Below, piece by piece: positions 8,019-16,890 of a DNA stretch of 64,000 nt. This DNA comes from Microbaculum marinum. Lineage in GTDB: Bacteria; Pseudomonadota; Alphaproteobacteria; Rhizobiales; Tepidamorphaceae. Every line of letters starts with the position of its first letter. Within the stretch, counting starts at the first letter, position 1. The notes beneath the pieces were generated by a model. That model did no database searches. It saw nothing but the letters and a program-made list of their open reading frames with translations, and had not been told where the DNA came from. The position numbers and the translations under genes were made by a program. The stretch lies in the NCBI RefSeq assembly GCF_042646165.1, contig NZ_JBHRTC010000008.1; one strand, written 5' to 3'.

Positions 8019-8942
8019 ATGATCCGAGTCATACTGACGGCCGTCGCCACGTTCCTGGTCGCGGCATTCGTCTACGGCATCGTTCTCAACGGGTTCGGGC
8101 TGTTCTCCGACTGGCGCCCGCCGGACGTTGCCGAAACCGTCGTTCCGCCGGCGCCGGGGTCAGACGATCCGGGCGTCGCCGGGCGCGGTGCGATGCGCGC
8201 CGGGCCCCGCCCCGCGCAGACCGACGCGTCCGGCCTGGCCGGTTCCAACGGGGAGGCGACCAGCCAGACCGCCGTCCGAATCCCGCGTGACGTCACGCCG
8301 CCCAATGTCCTCGCCCGCCCGACCAGCCGCTACGTTGATCCGGAGACGGTCGAGCAGGCCGAGGAGGAGGAAGACAACGAGCCCGACGTCCGGCGCTACC
8401 ACCGGGTCATCGTCCGCGACGCGGCGACGCTCGAAGCCGGCGACAGGACGATCCGCCTTGCCGGCATCTCCCCGGTGCCCGGCGAGAAGACCTGCACCGA
8501 CGAGACCGGCCAGACCTGGCCGTGCGGCCGTGTCGCCGCCGCCGCCCTGCGGATGCTGATCCGCCACCGCGCAGTCGACTGCACCGTCGTGTCGGAAGCC
8601 GGGGATGCGATCGTGGGAACCTGCTCGGCGGGCCTGCAGGACATCAACGGCTGGCTGGTCGAGCAGGGCTGGGCCGAAGCCGATCCCGACGCCGGATACG
8701 CCGAGGAGGCGGATGCGGCGCGCACCCAGAAGCGCGGCGTCTACCTGGCCAGGTGGGAGGTCAAGGGCACCGGCGGTTCCGGCCTGGAACTGCCGACATC
8801 CTTCACCGCGCCCGACCTGCCGCCGCAGCCCTTCCAGGCGCCGGCATTCCCCAGCCCCGAACCCGATCCGCCGGTCGTCACCGAGCCGTTACCCCAGCCC
8901 GAGCCGTCAGCCCAGACGCCCGTCGAGGGCGTCGCCGATTAG
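8019..8942 (+). CDS. Membrane-anchored staphylococcal-nuclease-like protein with degenerate active site
   Basis: A 307-residue protein with one N-terminal membrane helix (about 4-27), a low-complexity linker (30-125), an SNase-like domain (about 127-247) and a proline-rich tail (265-307). The domain keeps TIRLAGI, WPCGRVAAAALRMLI, the DINGWLVEQGWA segment and a late KRGVYLARWE. The usual DGDT motif is replaced by AATLEAGD, the GIDAPE motif by GISPVPGE, and the arginine of the DRYGR loop by DAIVGT. The calcium and phosphate ligands of active thermonucleases are therefore largely missing, and a binding or structural role in the periplasm is more likely than DNA cleavage. Cys159, Cys169, Cys188 and Cys202 could form disulfides. 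Its 3' end overlaps lysS, read from the other strand, by 36 bases. Confidence 0.82.
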   Translation: MIRVILTAVATFLVAAFVYGIVLNGFGLFSDWRPPDVAETVVPPAPGSDDPGVAGRGAMRAGPRPAQTDASGLAGSNGEATSQTAVRIPRDVTPPNVLARPTSRYVDPETVEQAEEEEDNEPDVRRYHRVIVRDAATLEAGDRTIRLAGISPVPGEKTCTDETGQTWPCGRVAAAALRMLIRHRAVDCTVVSEAGDAIVGTCSAGLQDINGWLVEQGWAEADPDAGYAEEADAARTQKRGVYLARWEVKGTGGSGLELPTSFTAPDLPPQPFQAPAFPSPEPDPPVVTEPLPQPEPSAQTPVEGVAD

Positions 8943-10541
8943 CGCACGGGTCTCGTCGATGCCGTACAGCGCGACGAACGAGCCGAAGCGCGGTCCCTGG
9001 CTCTGGCCGATCAGAACCTCGTACAGGCCCCGGAACCAGTCGCGCAGGTTGTCGAACGGGTGCGTCTTGCCGATCTCGTAGACGACATTCTGGATCGTCT
9101 CGGCATCCGCGTCCTTCGGCAGCTGGCCGAGCTTCTCCGACAGGTCGGCGAGCGCGGCGCGCTCGACATCCGTCGGTGCCCGGTAGCGCTTGTTCGGCGC
9201 CACGAAATCGTGGAAGTACTGGACCGCGTAGCCGACCAGCTTGTCGAGTTCGGGGTTCGCCTCGCGGCTCGCCTCGGGCGCATAGCGGCGGATGAAGCCC
9301 CACAGGACGTCCCGGTCCTCGGAATTGGAGGCCGACACCAGGTTCAGCAGCATCGAGAACGATATCGGCACGCCGGGCTGCGGCGGGTTTCCGGTGTGGA
9401 TGTGCCAGACCGGATTCTGCAGCCGTTCCTCCGGCGCGCTCGACGGCTCCGACTGCTGCTGGCGGTACTTCTCCAGAAACGTCTGATAGTCGTCGACATT
9501 GCGCGGAATGACGTCGAAATAGAGCCGCTTGGCCTTGCGCGGCGACTGGTACATGAACAGCGACAGGCTTTCCGGCCCGGCGTAGCGGAGCCATTCGTCG
9601 ATTGTCAGGCCGTTGCCGCGCGACTTGGAGATCTTCTCCCCGTTCTCGTCGAGAAACAGCTCGTAGTTGAAGCCGTCGGGCGGCAGTCCGCCGAGCACCC
9701 GGCAGATCTGGCTCGACAGCTTGACCGAGTCGATCAGGTCCTTGCCCGACATCTCGTAGTCGATGCCGAGCGCATACCAGCGCATTGCCCAGTCCGCCTT
9801 CCACTGCAGCTTGCAGTTTCCGCCGGTGACCTTGACGCGCTCGAGCCTGCCGGTGTCCGGATCCTTGTAGACGACCGCGCCGGAGGGCAGGTCGCGCTCG
9901 ATGATCGGCACCTGCAGGACCCGGCCGGTCCGCGGACAGGTCGGCAGGAACGGGCTGTAGGTCGCCTGGCGCTCCTCGCGCAGCGACGGCAGCATCACCG
10001 CCATCACCTCGTCGTAGCGTTCCAGCACCTTCAGGAGCGCCTCGTCGAAGCGGCCCGACGTGTAGCAGGCCGTCGCGCTCATGAATTCGTACTTGAAGCC
10101 GAACGCGTCGAGGAACGAGCGCAGCATGGCGTTGTTGTGCTCGCCGAACGACCGGTACTTGCCGAACGGATCGGGCACCTGGGTCAGCGGCTTGTCGAGG
10201 TTGGCCCTCAGCAGGTCCTGGTTCGGCACGTTGTCGGGCACCTTGCGCAGGCCGTCCATGTCGTCGGAAAAGCAGATCAGCCGGGTTGGAATCCTGTCCT
10301 CGGTGAGCACGCGGAAGGCGTGTCGCACCATGGTGGTGCGTGCCACCTCGCCGAAGGTGCCGATATGGGGCAGGCCGGAGGGTCCGTAGCCCGTCTCGAA
10401 GATCACTGTCTTGTCCTTGCCGATCTTCTCCAGGCGATCGACGAGCTTGCGGGCTTCCTCGAAGGGCCAGGCCCGGCTGTCGCGGGCAAGTGCGGCAAGG
10501 TCCGCGCCGTAGTCGGCTGCGGTTTCGGCGATATCGGTCAT
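8907..10541 (-). CDS. lysS: Class I lysyl-tRNA synthetase
   Basis: Charges tRNA-Lys with lysine. The 544-residue product is the class I (archaeal/alphaproteobacterial) type, unrelated to the class II enzyme of enterobacteria. The Rossmann signature is PHIGT (58-62), equivalent to HIGH, and the second signature is KISKS (303-307), equivalent to KMSKS. The N terminus and the helical C-terminal anticodon-binding part are complete. It is transcribed alone. Its 3' end overlaps the nuclease-like gene in a convergent arrangement. No class II copy is seen in the window. Confidence 0.97.
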   Translation of the reverse strand: MTDIAETAADYGADLAALARDSRAWPFEEARKLVDRLEKIGKDKTVIFETGYGPSGLPHIGTFGEVARTTMVRHAFRVLTEDRIPTRLICFSDDMDGLRKVPDNVPNQDLLRANLDKPLTQVPDPFGKYRSFGEHNNAMLRSFLDAFGFKYEFMSATACYTSGRFDEALLKVLERYDEVMAVMLPSLREERQATYSPFLPTCPRTGRVLQVPIIERDLPSGAVVYKDPDTGRLERVKVTGGNCKLQWKADWAMRWYALGIDYEMSGKDLIDSVKLSSQICRVLGGLPPDGFNYELFLDENGEKISKSRGNGLTIDEWLRYAGPESLSLFMYQSPRKAKRLYFDVIPRNVDDYQTFLEKYRQQQSEPSSAPEERLQNPVWHIHTGNPPQPGVPISFSMLLNLVSASNSEDRDVLWGFIRRYAPEASREANPELDKLVGYAVQYFHDFVAPNKRYRAPTDVERAALADLSEKLGQLPKDADAETIQNVVYEIGKTHPFDNLRDWFRGLYEVLIGQSQGPRFGSFVALYGIDETRALIGDALDGRLG

Positions 10542-10758
10542 TTCCAGGGTTCCTGTTCCGGTCGGTCCGGCAGGCGCGGAAACTATGGAGGCGCGGCGGC
10601 TCCGTCAATCCGCTTGCCCGCCTTGCGAGCGGGGAGCGGGACGTCTACGTTCCCGCCGTACCCCACGTCGCCGGAGACAGGGGTCGGCAGGTCTTCCAAT
10701 GCCCGATACCCGGCCTCCGGCAGTCCGGATCCACTTCGCAATCAACGGGAAGCAAGCG

Positions 10759-11172
10759 ATGACCAAGACGGTGAGCCCGCAGGAAGCGCTCATCTACACG
10801 ATGGTGACCATGTCGGCGGCCGATCGGACGATGACCGACAACGAGCTGCGGCGCATCGGCGGCATCGTGCAGAACCTCCCCGCCTTCCGGGACTTCGACA
10901 AGGAGAAGCTGGTCGCCGTCGCCGAGGATTGCGGTACTCTCCTCAACGAGGACGGCAGCCTGCGGACGGTCCTCGACCTGATCGCCGGCTCGCTTCCGCA
11001 GCGGTTCTACGACACCGCCTACGCGCTCGCCGTCGACGTCGCCGCTGCCGATCTGGACGTCGAACAGGAGGAACTGCGCATGTTGCAGCTCCTGCGCGAC
11101 CGGCTCGACCTCGACCCGCTGGTGTGCGCAGCGATCGAGCGCGCCGCCCGCGCCCGGTTCCGGACGACCTAA
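10759..11172 (+). CDS. TerB-like (tellurite resistance / COG3793-type) protein
   Basis: A 137-residue all-helical cytoplasmic protein with the TerB-like fold. It has the acidic, metal-binding-type repeats MSAADRTMTDNELRRIG near the N terminus and AVDVAAADLDVEQEELRML near the C terminus, arranged as a duplicated helical hairpin. Members bind metals or link to membrane stress, but their exact job is unknown, and no other ter genes lie nearby. GGGAAG seven bases before the ATG supports the start at 10759 over upstream in-frame codons. The stop overlaps that of the opposing hydrolase gene. Confidence 0.85.
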   Translation: MTKTVSPQEALIYTMVTMSAADRTMTDNELRRIGGIVQNLPAFRDFDKEKLVAVAEDCGTLLNEDGSLRTVLDLIAGSLPQRFYDTAYALAVDVAAADLDVEQEELRMLQLLRDRLDLDPLVCAAIERAARARFRTT

Positions 11173-11864
11173 GGCCCCGCCCCGCCGTCTCGTCCGTCCG
11201 CCTGCGCCGCCGCGAAGTCGGCGACCGCCCGGGCGGCGATGGCGAGATTGCCCTTCCATGTCGCCGGCGACCGCCCGCGCGGCTTGAAGTCGTGGTCGCC
11301 GTCTTCGAGATAGAGCAGCGAGACGCTGTCCGGCAGGCCGTAGTCGGCAATCTCGGCAGCGCTGCCGAATGGATCGCGGTCGCCCTGGCAGACGAGCACC
11401 GGCGCGTCGGCCAGTTGCAGCGGCTCGAGGCGGAGCTGTCCGGGATTGCCGGTGGCGTGGAACGGATAGCCCAGGCAGACGACGCCGGACACGGCAGCCG
11501 CGACGTCCGGGTCGGCCGCCGCCATCGCCGCGACGCGGCCGCCCATCGACTTGCCGCCGATCAGCAGCGGTCCGCCGCCCGTCTCGTTGCAAGCGATCTC
11601 CAGCGCCGCCTCGTATTCGCCAATCAGCCGCTCGGCCTTCGGTGGAGGCCGCTTGGCGCCCCCCTCGCGGCGCTCCGCCATGTAGGCGAATTCGAACCGG
11701 GCGACGCTGACGCCCAGCGCCGCCAGCCCCTCGGCGATCCGTTCCATGAACGGGCTCGTCATGCCGGCCCCGGCGCCGTGGGCCAGCAGCAGGGTGGCCT
11801 GCGGATCGCCGGCACGGGTCCAGAGCAGACTGTCGGCGGTCACGGTCATGTGTGGCTCTGTCAT
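11169..11864 (-). CDS. Alpha/beta hydrolase of the KANL3/Tex30 (COG3571) type
   Basis: A cytoplasmic alpha/beta hydrolase of about 231 residues. The order is a LLLAHGAGAGM oxyanion loop, the nucleophile elbow GGKSMGGR with its serine, the acid in CQGDRDPFG, and the histidine in EDGDHDFKPR. This spacing and the dienelactone-hydrolase-like brevity match the KANL3/Tex30 group, whose substrates are not known. An in-frame ATG at 11849 and codons back to 11924 are possible alternatives; no strong ribosome site decides the start. It converges on the TerB-like gene and diverges from the sterol-desaturase-family gene. Confidence 0.86.
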   Translation of the reverse strand: MTEPHMTVTADSLLWTRAGDPQATLLLAHGAGAGMTSPFMERIAEGLAALGVSVARFEFAYMAERREGGAKRPPPKAERLIGEYEAALEIACNETGGGPLLIGGKSMGGRVAAMAAADPDVAAAVSGVVCLGYPFHATGNPGQLRLEPLQLADAPVLVCQGDRDPFGSAAEIADYGLPDSVSLLYLEDGDHDFKPRGRSPATWKGNLAIAARAVADFAAAQADGRDGGAGP

Positions 11865-11947
11865 CGGATGTGGGTTGCGGGCAAGAGTCGCGGCCACGAT
11901 ATTTTGCCGCGCGACCTCAGACAATTGGCAAAGCGGGATCAGTCCGG

Positions 11948-12823
11948 ATGGATGCGATCGACACGATCGGCGAAGGGGGACTGCGATTTGCCGCCTTCGC
12001 GGCCGTGTTCCTGCTGATGGCCGTGTTCGAATGGGCGGCGCCGCGCCGGACGCTGACCCACCGGCGGTCGCGGCGATGGTTCACCAACCTGGCGATCGTC
12101 GCCATCGACGTGGCGGCAGTCCGCCTCCTGTTCCCGCTCGCCGCCGTCGGCGTCGCGTTCTGGGCCCAGTCGCGCGGGGTCGGGCTGTTCCACATTACCG
12201 GCACCCCGGGCTGGCTGGCGGGACTGATCGCCTTTCTCGCCCTCGATCTGGCTATCTGGGCGCAGCATCTGGCCGTTCACAAGATACCGCTGTTCTGGCG
12301 CTTCCACCGGGTCCACCATGCCGACGTCGATATCGACCTGACGACCGCCCTGAGGTTCCACCCCGTCGAGATCGCGGCGTCGATGCTGTGGAAGATGGCC
12401 GTCGTCGCGGCGCTTGGCGCCCCGCCCCTGTCGGTCTTCCTGTTCGAGGTGGTGCTGAACGGCATGGCGATGTTCAATCACGCCAATGCGAGGCTGCCCG
12501 ACAGCGTCGACCGGGTGGTGCGCCTCGTCCTGGTCACCCCCGACATGCACCGGGTCCATCACTCCACGGACGTCGCCGAGACGGATTCCAACTACGGCTT
12601 CAACCTGTCGATCTGGGACCGGATGTTCCGCACCTACGTGCCGCAGCCGGCACTCGGCCACGAGGCCATGGTGATCGGGCTGGACGACTACCAGTCGGAG
12701 GATCCCACCCGCCTCGGCTGGTCCTTGTTGCTGCCGCTCAGCCGCCAGAACCGGGAGCGCGGAGAACGCCGTCGGCGCGAAACGGCCGCCGGTGCGCTGA
12801 AGCCGCCGCTCAATAGAAACTGA
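11948..12823 (+). CDS. Sterol desaturase / fatty acid hydroxylase superfamily protein
   Basis: A 291-residue integral membrane di-iron oxygenase. Four membrane helices lie in the first 110 residues. The histidine clusters that bind two irons are visible as HLAVHK, HRVHHADVDID, RFHPVE, NHANAR and HRVHHSTDVAETD. The last is nearly identical to the typical HRVHHS box of this superfamily. Bacterial members act on fatty acids, carotenoids or lipid A head groups; the substrate here cannot be told. Its 3' end overlaps the opposing binding-protein gene by 14 bases. Confidence 0.92.
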   Translation: MDAIDTIGEGGLRFAAFAAVFLLMAVFEWAAPRRTLTHRRSRRWFTNLAIVAIDVAAVRLLFPLAAVGVAFWAQSRGVGLFHITGTPGWLAGLIAFLALDLAIWAQHLAVHKIPLFWRFHRVHHADVDIDLTTALRFHPVEIAASMLWKMAVVAALGAPPLSVFLFEVVLNGMAMFNHANARLPDSVDRVVRLVLVTPDMHRVHHSTDVAETDSNYGFNLSIWDRMFRTYVPQPALGHEAMVIGLDDYQSEDPTRLGWSLLLPLSRQNRERGERRRRETAAGALKPPLNRN

Positions 12824-13667
12824 CCGGGAAGTAGCGCAGGAAGATCTCCCGGTAGGTGCCGTCCTGCTGGATCCGGGCAAGCGCAAAATCGAACGCCTCG
12901 CGCAGCTTGTCGTTGCCCGGCGCCACGGCGATCGCCAGCCCCTCGCCGAAATAGCGCGCCTCGGTGAAGGGTCCGCCGGCAAACCGGCAGCAATTTTCCG
13001 ACGTCACGCCGTTGAGCCATATGCTCGAATTGAGGCCGTCCGCGAACAGGGCATCGATGTCGCCGTCCTTCAGCGCGGCGCGCGCCTCGTTCTCGGTGTC
13101 GAAGGTGAACAGGATGGAGCCGGGGAAGTAGGCCCTGAGATAGGCCTCGTGCGCGGTGCCCTTCTGGACGCCGACCCGCTTGCCGGCGAGTCCTTCGGGC
13201 AGGATCTCCATTTCCGCCGCGTCCCGGCGCACCACGAAATGGGCCGGTCGGGTGAGGAAGCGATTGGAGAAGTCGAACCGGGCGCGGCTGTCGGCCGAGA
13301 TCGCGAACGAGCCGATCACCGCGTCGCCGAGGCCGGCGTCGATGCCGCCGGCGAGGTAGTTCCAGCGCAGCGCCTGGACCGTGCACGGAATCTCCAGCTC
13401 CAGGCAGATTGCCCGGGCGAGCTCCACGCTGAAGCCTGTCGGCAGGCCATCGGCGCCGATGAACGCGAAGGGCGGATTCTCCGCCTCGGCGAGAATCCGG
13501 ATCGCCCGCATCTCCGAAAGGTCGGGCTTCTCCATGCGGTGCGCGGGATCCCAGAAGCTCGGCACGCTGACCTCGGCGGGCAGGTCCACCGCCGCCGCCG
13601 GCAACGGGACCAGCGTGGCGACGCCCGCAAGCATGCAACCTAAGGCGGCTATAATTCTGTTGCGCAT
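12810..13667 (-). CDS. Periplasmic solute-binding protein, amino-acid type (SBP_bac_3)
   Basis: A 285-residue exported binding protein. The signal peptide (about residues 1-27, ending in AAA) is followed by a type II periplasmic fold. The segments RILAEAENPPFAFIGADGLP and GFSVELARAICLELEIPCTV are the start of lobe I, and the GDAVIGSFAISADSRARFDF hinge segment is typical of family 3. No permease or ATPase gene is next to it, so it either feeds a transporter encoded elsewhere or senses a ligand. The ATG at 13667 is preferred over one at 13685 because it begins a normal signal peptide. Confidence 0.9.
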   Translation of the reverse strand: MRNRIIAALGCMLAGVATLVPLPAAAVDLPAEVSVPSFWDPAHRMEKPDLSEMRAIRILAEAENPPFAFIGADGLPTGFSVELARAICLELEIPCTVQALRWNYLAGGIDAGLGDAVIGSFAISADSRARFDFSNRFLTRPAHFVVRRDAAEMEILPEGLAGKRVGVQKGTAHEAYLRAYFPGSILFTFDTENEARAALKDGDIDALFADGLNSSIWLNGVTSENCCRFAGGPFTEARYFGEGLAIAVAPGNDKLREAFDFALARIQQDGTYREIFLRYFPVSFY

Positions 13668-13763
13668 GACCGTACAGACAACCACTGCGTGAAATTTTGC
13701 TCGCAGCCTCGCTCGGCTCCTGCTTATAATGAGGCTGGATCACGTTGTCAGTAGGGGGCTGGC

Positions 13764-15716
13764 GTGCCTGCTTCAGGCGCTGTTCGGCGCGGGCTGGCCG
13801 CCGGACTTCCCAGCGATGTCGCTTTTCTCGCCGGAGCGCTGCCGCGCAACGTGATCGAGGCGGCCGTCCTGGAGGCCTCCCGGGTGAATGCCTCGGCACA
13901 CGAGATTCTCCTCGCCCGCGGCGAGCTGCGAACGAACGACTACTATCGGGCGCTGGCCGGCGCGGTGGGAGCGCGTTTCGCCCGGTTCGTGCGCATCGAG
14001 ACACCCGTTGACCCGTTGGCTGCCGAGAATCCCGGGGCTGCGGCGCGGATAGGCGTCCTCAAGATTGCCGGACGCGACGGCCTGGCGATCGCCGCGGCGC
14101 CGCGCGGTGCCCAAGTGGCCTCGTTCATCGGCGTGCTGCAGGGCCGCGCTTCGGCCAGGCGCGTCTTCGTGACCCCGCCTCAGGCGCTCAGCGATGCCAT
14201 TGCCGCATGCGGCCGGGCGACCCTGCTGGACCGGTCGCGGGACGGGCTCGGCCGCCTGCCGGCCGAGCTGTCGGCCAGCCCGCTGCTGTCGCCGGTGCAG
14301 ATGTCCGGCGTGATCGCCATGATCGCCGCCGTGTCGGCGATGGCGGCGCTCCATCCGACCACCGCCGCGCTCGTGACGATGGGCGTGCTGGCCCTGTTCT
14401 TCCTCGCCACCGTGACCCTCCGTGTCGCCGCGGCGGTCCTCGGCCTCAGGCCGCGGCGGCACGACTGTCGCCGGCTCGCCGACCGGGAACTGCCCCTCTA
14501 CACCGTCCTGGTGCCGCTCTATCGGGAGGCCGGCCAGGTCGCCTCGCTTGTCGGGGCGCTGAACCGGCTCGACTATCCGCCGCACAGGCTCGACATCAAG
14601 CTGATCGCCGAAGCCGACGACCACGACACTCTGGCGGCGCTGCGTCGTCTCGAGCTGCCGCCGCAGTTCGAGATCCTCGCCGTTCCCGCGGCCAGGCCCC
14701 GGACCAAGCCAAAGGCGCTGTGCTACGCGCTGGCATTCGCCCGCGGTGAACTGCTGACGATCTATGACGCCGAAGACCTGCCCGAGCCCGACCAGCTTCG
14801 CCGTTCCGCCGAGCGTCTGCTGGCCGCACCCGACGATCTGGCCTGCCTGCAGGCGCGGCTCGCGTGGTTCAACTGGCCGGAGAGCTGGTTCACCCGGCAG
14901 ATGGCGCTGGAATACGCGTCGCTGTTCAACGTCATCCTGCCGGCGCTGGCCCGGTTCGGTCTGCCGCTGCCGCTCGGCGGAACCTCCAACCATTTTCGAA
15001 CGCGCGTGTTGAAGGAGGTCGGCGCCTGGGACGCCTACAACGTCACCGAGGATGCCGACCTCGGGCTGCGGCTCGCCCGAGCGGGGTATCGCTGCGACGT
15101 GCTCGACTCGACCACCTGGGAGGAGGCTCCCGTCAGGTTCCGGCCCTGGCTCCTGCAGCGCTCGCGCTGGCTGAAGGGCTGGATCCAGACCTATATCGTC
15201 CATATGCGGGCGCCGCTCGACCTGTTGGGCGATCTGGGGATGGCGCGGTTTCTGGTGATGCAGGCCGTCTTCGGCGGCGTCGTGCTCTCGGTGGTGGTCC
15301 AGCCCGTCTTTGTCGCGATCATCGCCGCGCAGATCGCAAGCGGCGGGATTTTCGCAGGATCCGGCGACCTCGCCCGCACTGCCCTGAACTGGCTCGGGCT
15401 GACCAATCTCCTGCTCGGCTATATCGGCGGTTTCGCCGTAGCGATGGTCGCGCTGCGGGGCCGGTCGATGTGGTGGCTGGTGCCGGAACTGGCGCTGCTG
15501 CCCGTCTACTGGCTGACCATTTCGCTCCCGGCCGCGCGCGCCGTCTGGCAGATATTCCGGGACCCGTGCCGCTGGGAGAAGACCGAGCACGGCCTCACCG
15601 GACTGCGTAACGACCTGGCGATGACATCCGCCCGGGACAGCTACGGACGACGGGACTCGGCTAGCGTCGCGCCTGGTGCGTCCCGCCGTCAGACAGCTCC
15701 GCGCTCCAGTCGGTAA
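13764..15716 (+). CDS. Membrane glycosyltransferase family 2 with N-terminal MshEN-like domain
   Basis: A 650-residue inner-membrane processive-type glycosyltransferase. Residues 1-150 resemble the regulatory N-domain of GspE/MshE ATPases (LPRNVIEAAVLEAS, then a LLARGELRTNDYYRALA segment). Two helices follow near 175-230. The GT-A domain (about 245-480) has EADD, the YDAEDLPEPD metal/nucleotide motif, TEDADLGLRL and the QRSRW motif of synthases. C-terminal helices at 500-600 probably form the export pore. GTAGGGGG before the GTG at 13764 supports that start. The polymer is unknown; related proteins make beta-glucans or other exopolysaccharides. The tail overlaps the end of the E2 gene by 56 bases. 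No partner genes flank it. Confidence 0.9.
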   Translation: MPASGAVRRGLAAGLPSDVAFLAGALPRNVIEAAVLEASRVNASAHEILLARGELRTNDYYRALAGAVGARFARFVRIETPVDPLAAENPGAAARIGVLKIAGRDGLAIAAAPRGAQVASFIGVLQGRASARRVFVTPPQALSDAIAACGRATLLDRSRDGLGRLPAELSASPLLSPVQMSGVIAMIAAVSAMAALHPTTAALVTMGVLALFFLATVTLRVAAAVLGLRPRRHDCRRLADRELPLYTVLVPLYREAGQVASLVGALNRLDYPPHRLDIKLIAEADDHDTLAALRRLELPPQFEILAVPAARPRTKPKALCYALAFARGELLTIYDAEDLPEPDQLRRSAERLLAAPDDLACLQARLAWFNWPESWFTRQMALEYASLFNVILPALARFGLPLPLGGTSNHFRTRVLKEVGAWDAYNVTEDADLGLRLARAGYRCDVLDSTTWEEAPVRFRPWLLQRSRWLKGWIQTYIVHMRAPLDLLGDLGMARFLVMQAVFGGVVLSVVVQPVFVAIIAAQIASGGIFAGSGDLARTALNWLGLTNLLLGYIGGFAVAMVALRGRSMWWLVPELALLPVYWLTISLPAARAVWQIFRDPCRWEKTEHGLTGLRNDLAMTSARDSYGRRDSASVAPGASRRQTAPRSSR

Positions 15717-16890
15717 GCTCGAGCCGCTGCCTGACCGCAGCCAGAAACGCGGCCGCGTAGGCCCCGTCGAAGGCGCGATGATCCATGGACAGACCGACCA
15801 CGCCGAGGGAGCGAATCGTCATCACCTCCGACCCGTCGGCGAGCCGCGCCACCGCCGGTCGCCGCGCGACGCCGTCCGTCGCGAGGATCGCCGTCTGCGG
15901 CTGGTTGATGATCGGTACGCTGACATAGGTGCCGGCCGGTCCCGGGTTCGTGACCGTGAACGTGCCATCCGTCAGGTCGGCGGCCGTCAGCCGGTTGCCG
16001 CGTGCCCTGCTCGCCAGATCCGCCACTGCCCGCGCCAGCCCCGTCACGTTCAGGCCGTCGGCGTTGCGGATGACCGGAACGACCAGGCCCTGGTGGTCGA
16101 GATCGACGGCAATCCCCAGGTTGATAGGTCGCCGGAGGACCAGGGCATCGCCGTCGATCCGGGAATTGATATTCGGAAAGGCCCGCAGCGCTTTCGCCAC
16201 GGCATGCAGGACGAATGGCAGGTAGGTCAGGCCGAAGCCCTGTTCGGCGCGAAACCGCTCCCGGACCGCGGATCTCGCCTGTTCGACCGCCCCATAGTCG
16301 ACCTCGAAGGCGATATAGCCGTGCGGCGAAGTATGCACAGACTGCACCATGTGGGCCGCGATCTGCCGCCGGGCAGCCGAAAACGGAACGACGGTGTCGC
16401 CGTCCGGCACGGGTGCTTCGGTGCGCGCGGCCTCGGCCGGGCTTGCCGGCACACTGACGGCGATCGCCCGGCGCACGTCCTCGCCGCGCACCCGGCCGCG
16501 CGCGCCGGAGCCGGCCAGCGCCGCCAGATCGACGGCGTTTTCGCGCGCCAGCCGCCGCGCCAGCGGGCTCGGACGAGGCCTGGCGTCGGAAGGCCGCGCC
16601 TCCTCCGGCCGGGGTTCCGCCGCGGATCGGGCCGCCGGCGCCGTCGCGGCGTCGCCGCTTGCGGAAATCCGCGCGATGACCGACCCCACCGCCACCACGT
16701 GGTTCTCCTCGGCGAGGATCTCCGACAGGATGCCAGCGCCCGGCGAGGGGACCTCGAACGCGACCTTGTCGGTCGAGACGTCGCAGAGGGGTTCGTCGGC
16801 GGCGATCGGGTCGCCGATGGCCTTGCGCCAGGAGGCGATGGTTCCCTCGGTGACGGATTCGCCGAGCTGCGGCATCACCACGTCGATCAT
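15661..16890 (-). CDS. 2-oxoacid dehydrogenase E2 (dihydrolipoamide acyltransferase), branched-chain type
   Basis: Core acyltransferase of a 2-oxoacid dehydrogenase complex, 409 residues. There is one lipoyl domain (1-75, lipoyl lysine in VSTDKVAFE), then a linker, the peripheral-subunit-binding domain (PSPLARRLARENAVD..., about 105-140), and the catalytic domain with the LSMDHRAFDGAYA active site near the C terminus. One lipoyl domain and the linkage to E1beta and E1alpha favour a branched-chain 2-oxoacid (or acetoin-like) complex over pyruvate dehydrogenase. The start overlaps the E1alpha stop as ATGA. E3 (lipoamide dehydrogenase) is not in this operon. Confidence 0.93.
   Translation of the reverse strand: MIDVVMPQLGESVTEGTIASWRKAIGDPIAADEPLCDVSTDKVAFEVPSPGAGILSEILAEENHVVAVGSVIARISASGDAATAPAARSAAEPRPEEARPSDARPRPSPLARRLARENAVDLAALAGSGARGRVRGEDVRRAIAVSVPASPAEAARTEAPVPDGDTVVPFSAARRQIAAHMVQSVHTSPHGYIAFEVDYGAVEQARSAVRERFRAEQGFGLTYLPFVLHAVAKALRAFPNINSRIDGDALVLRRPINLGIAVDLDHQGLVVPVIRNADGLNVTGLARAVADLASRARGNRLTAADLTDGTFTVTNPGPAGTYVSVPIINQPQTAILATDGVARRPAVARLADGSEVMTIRSLGVVGLSMDHRAFDGAYAAAFLAAVRQRLELTDWSAELSDGGTHQARR

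Noticed and set aside
9060..12017. A 985-residue plus-strand frame opposite lysS
   Set aside because: It lies antisense to lysS and has shadow-type composition with no recognisable domain.
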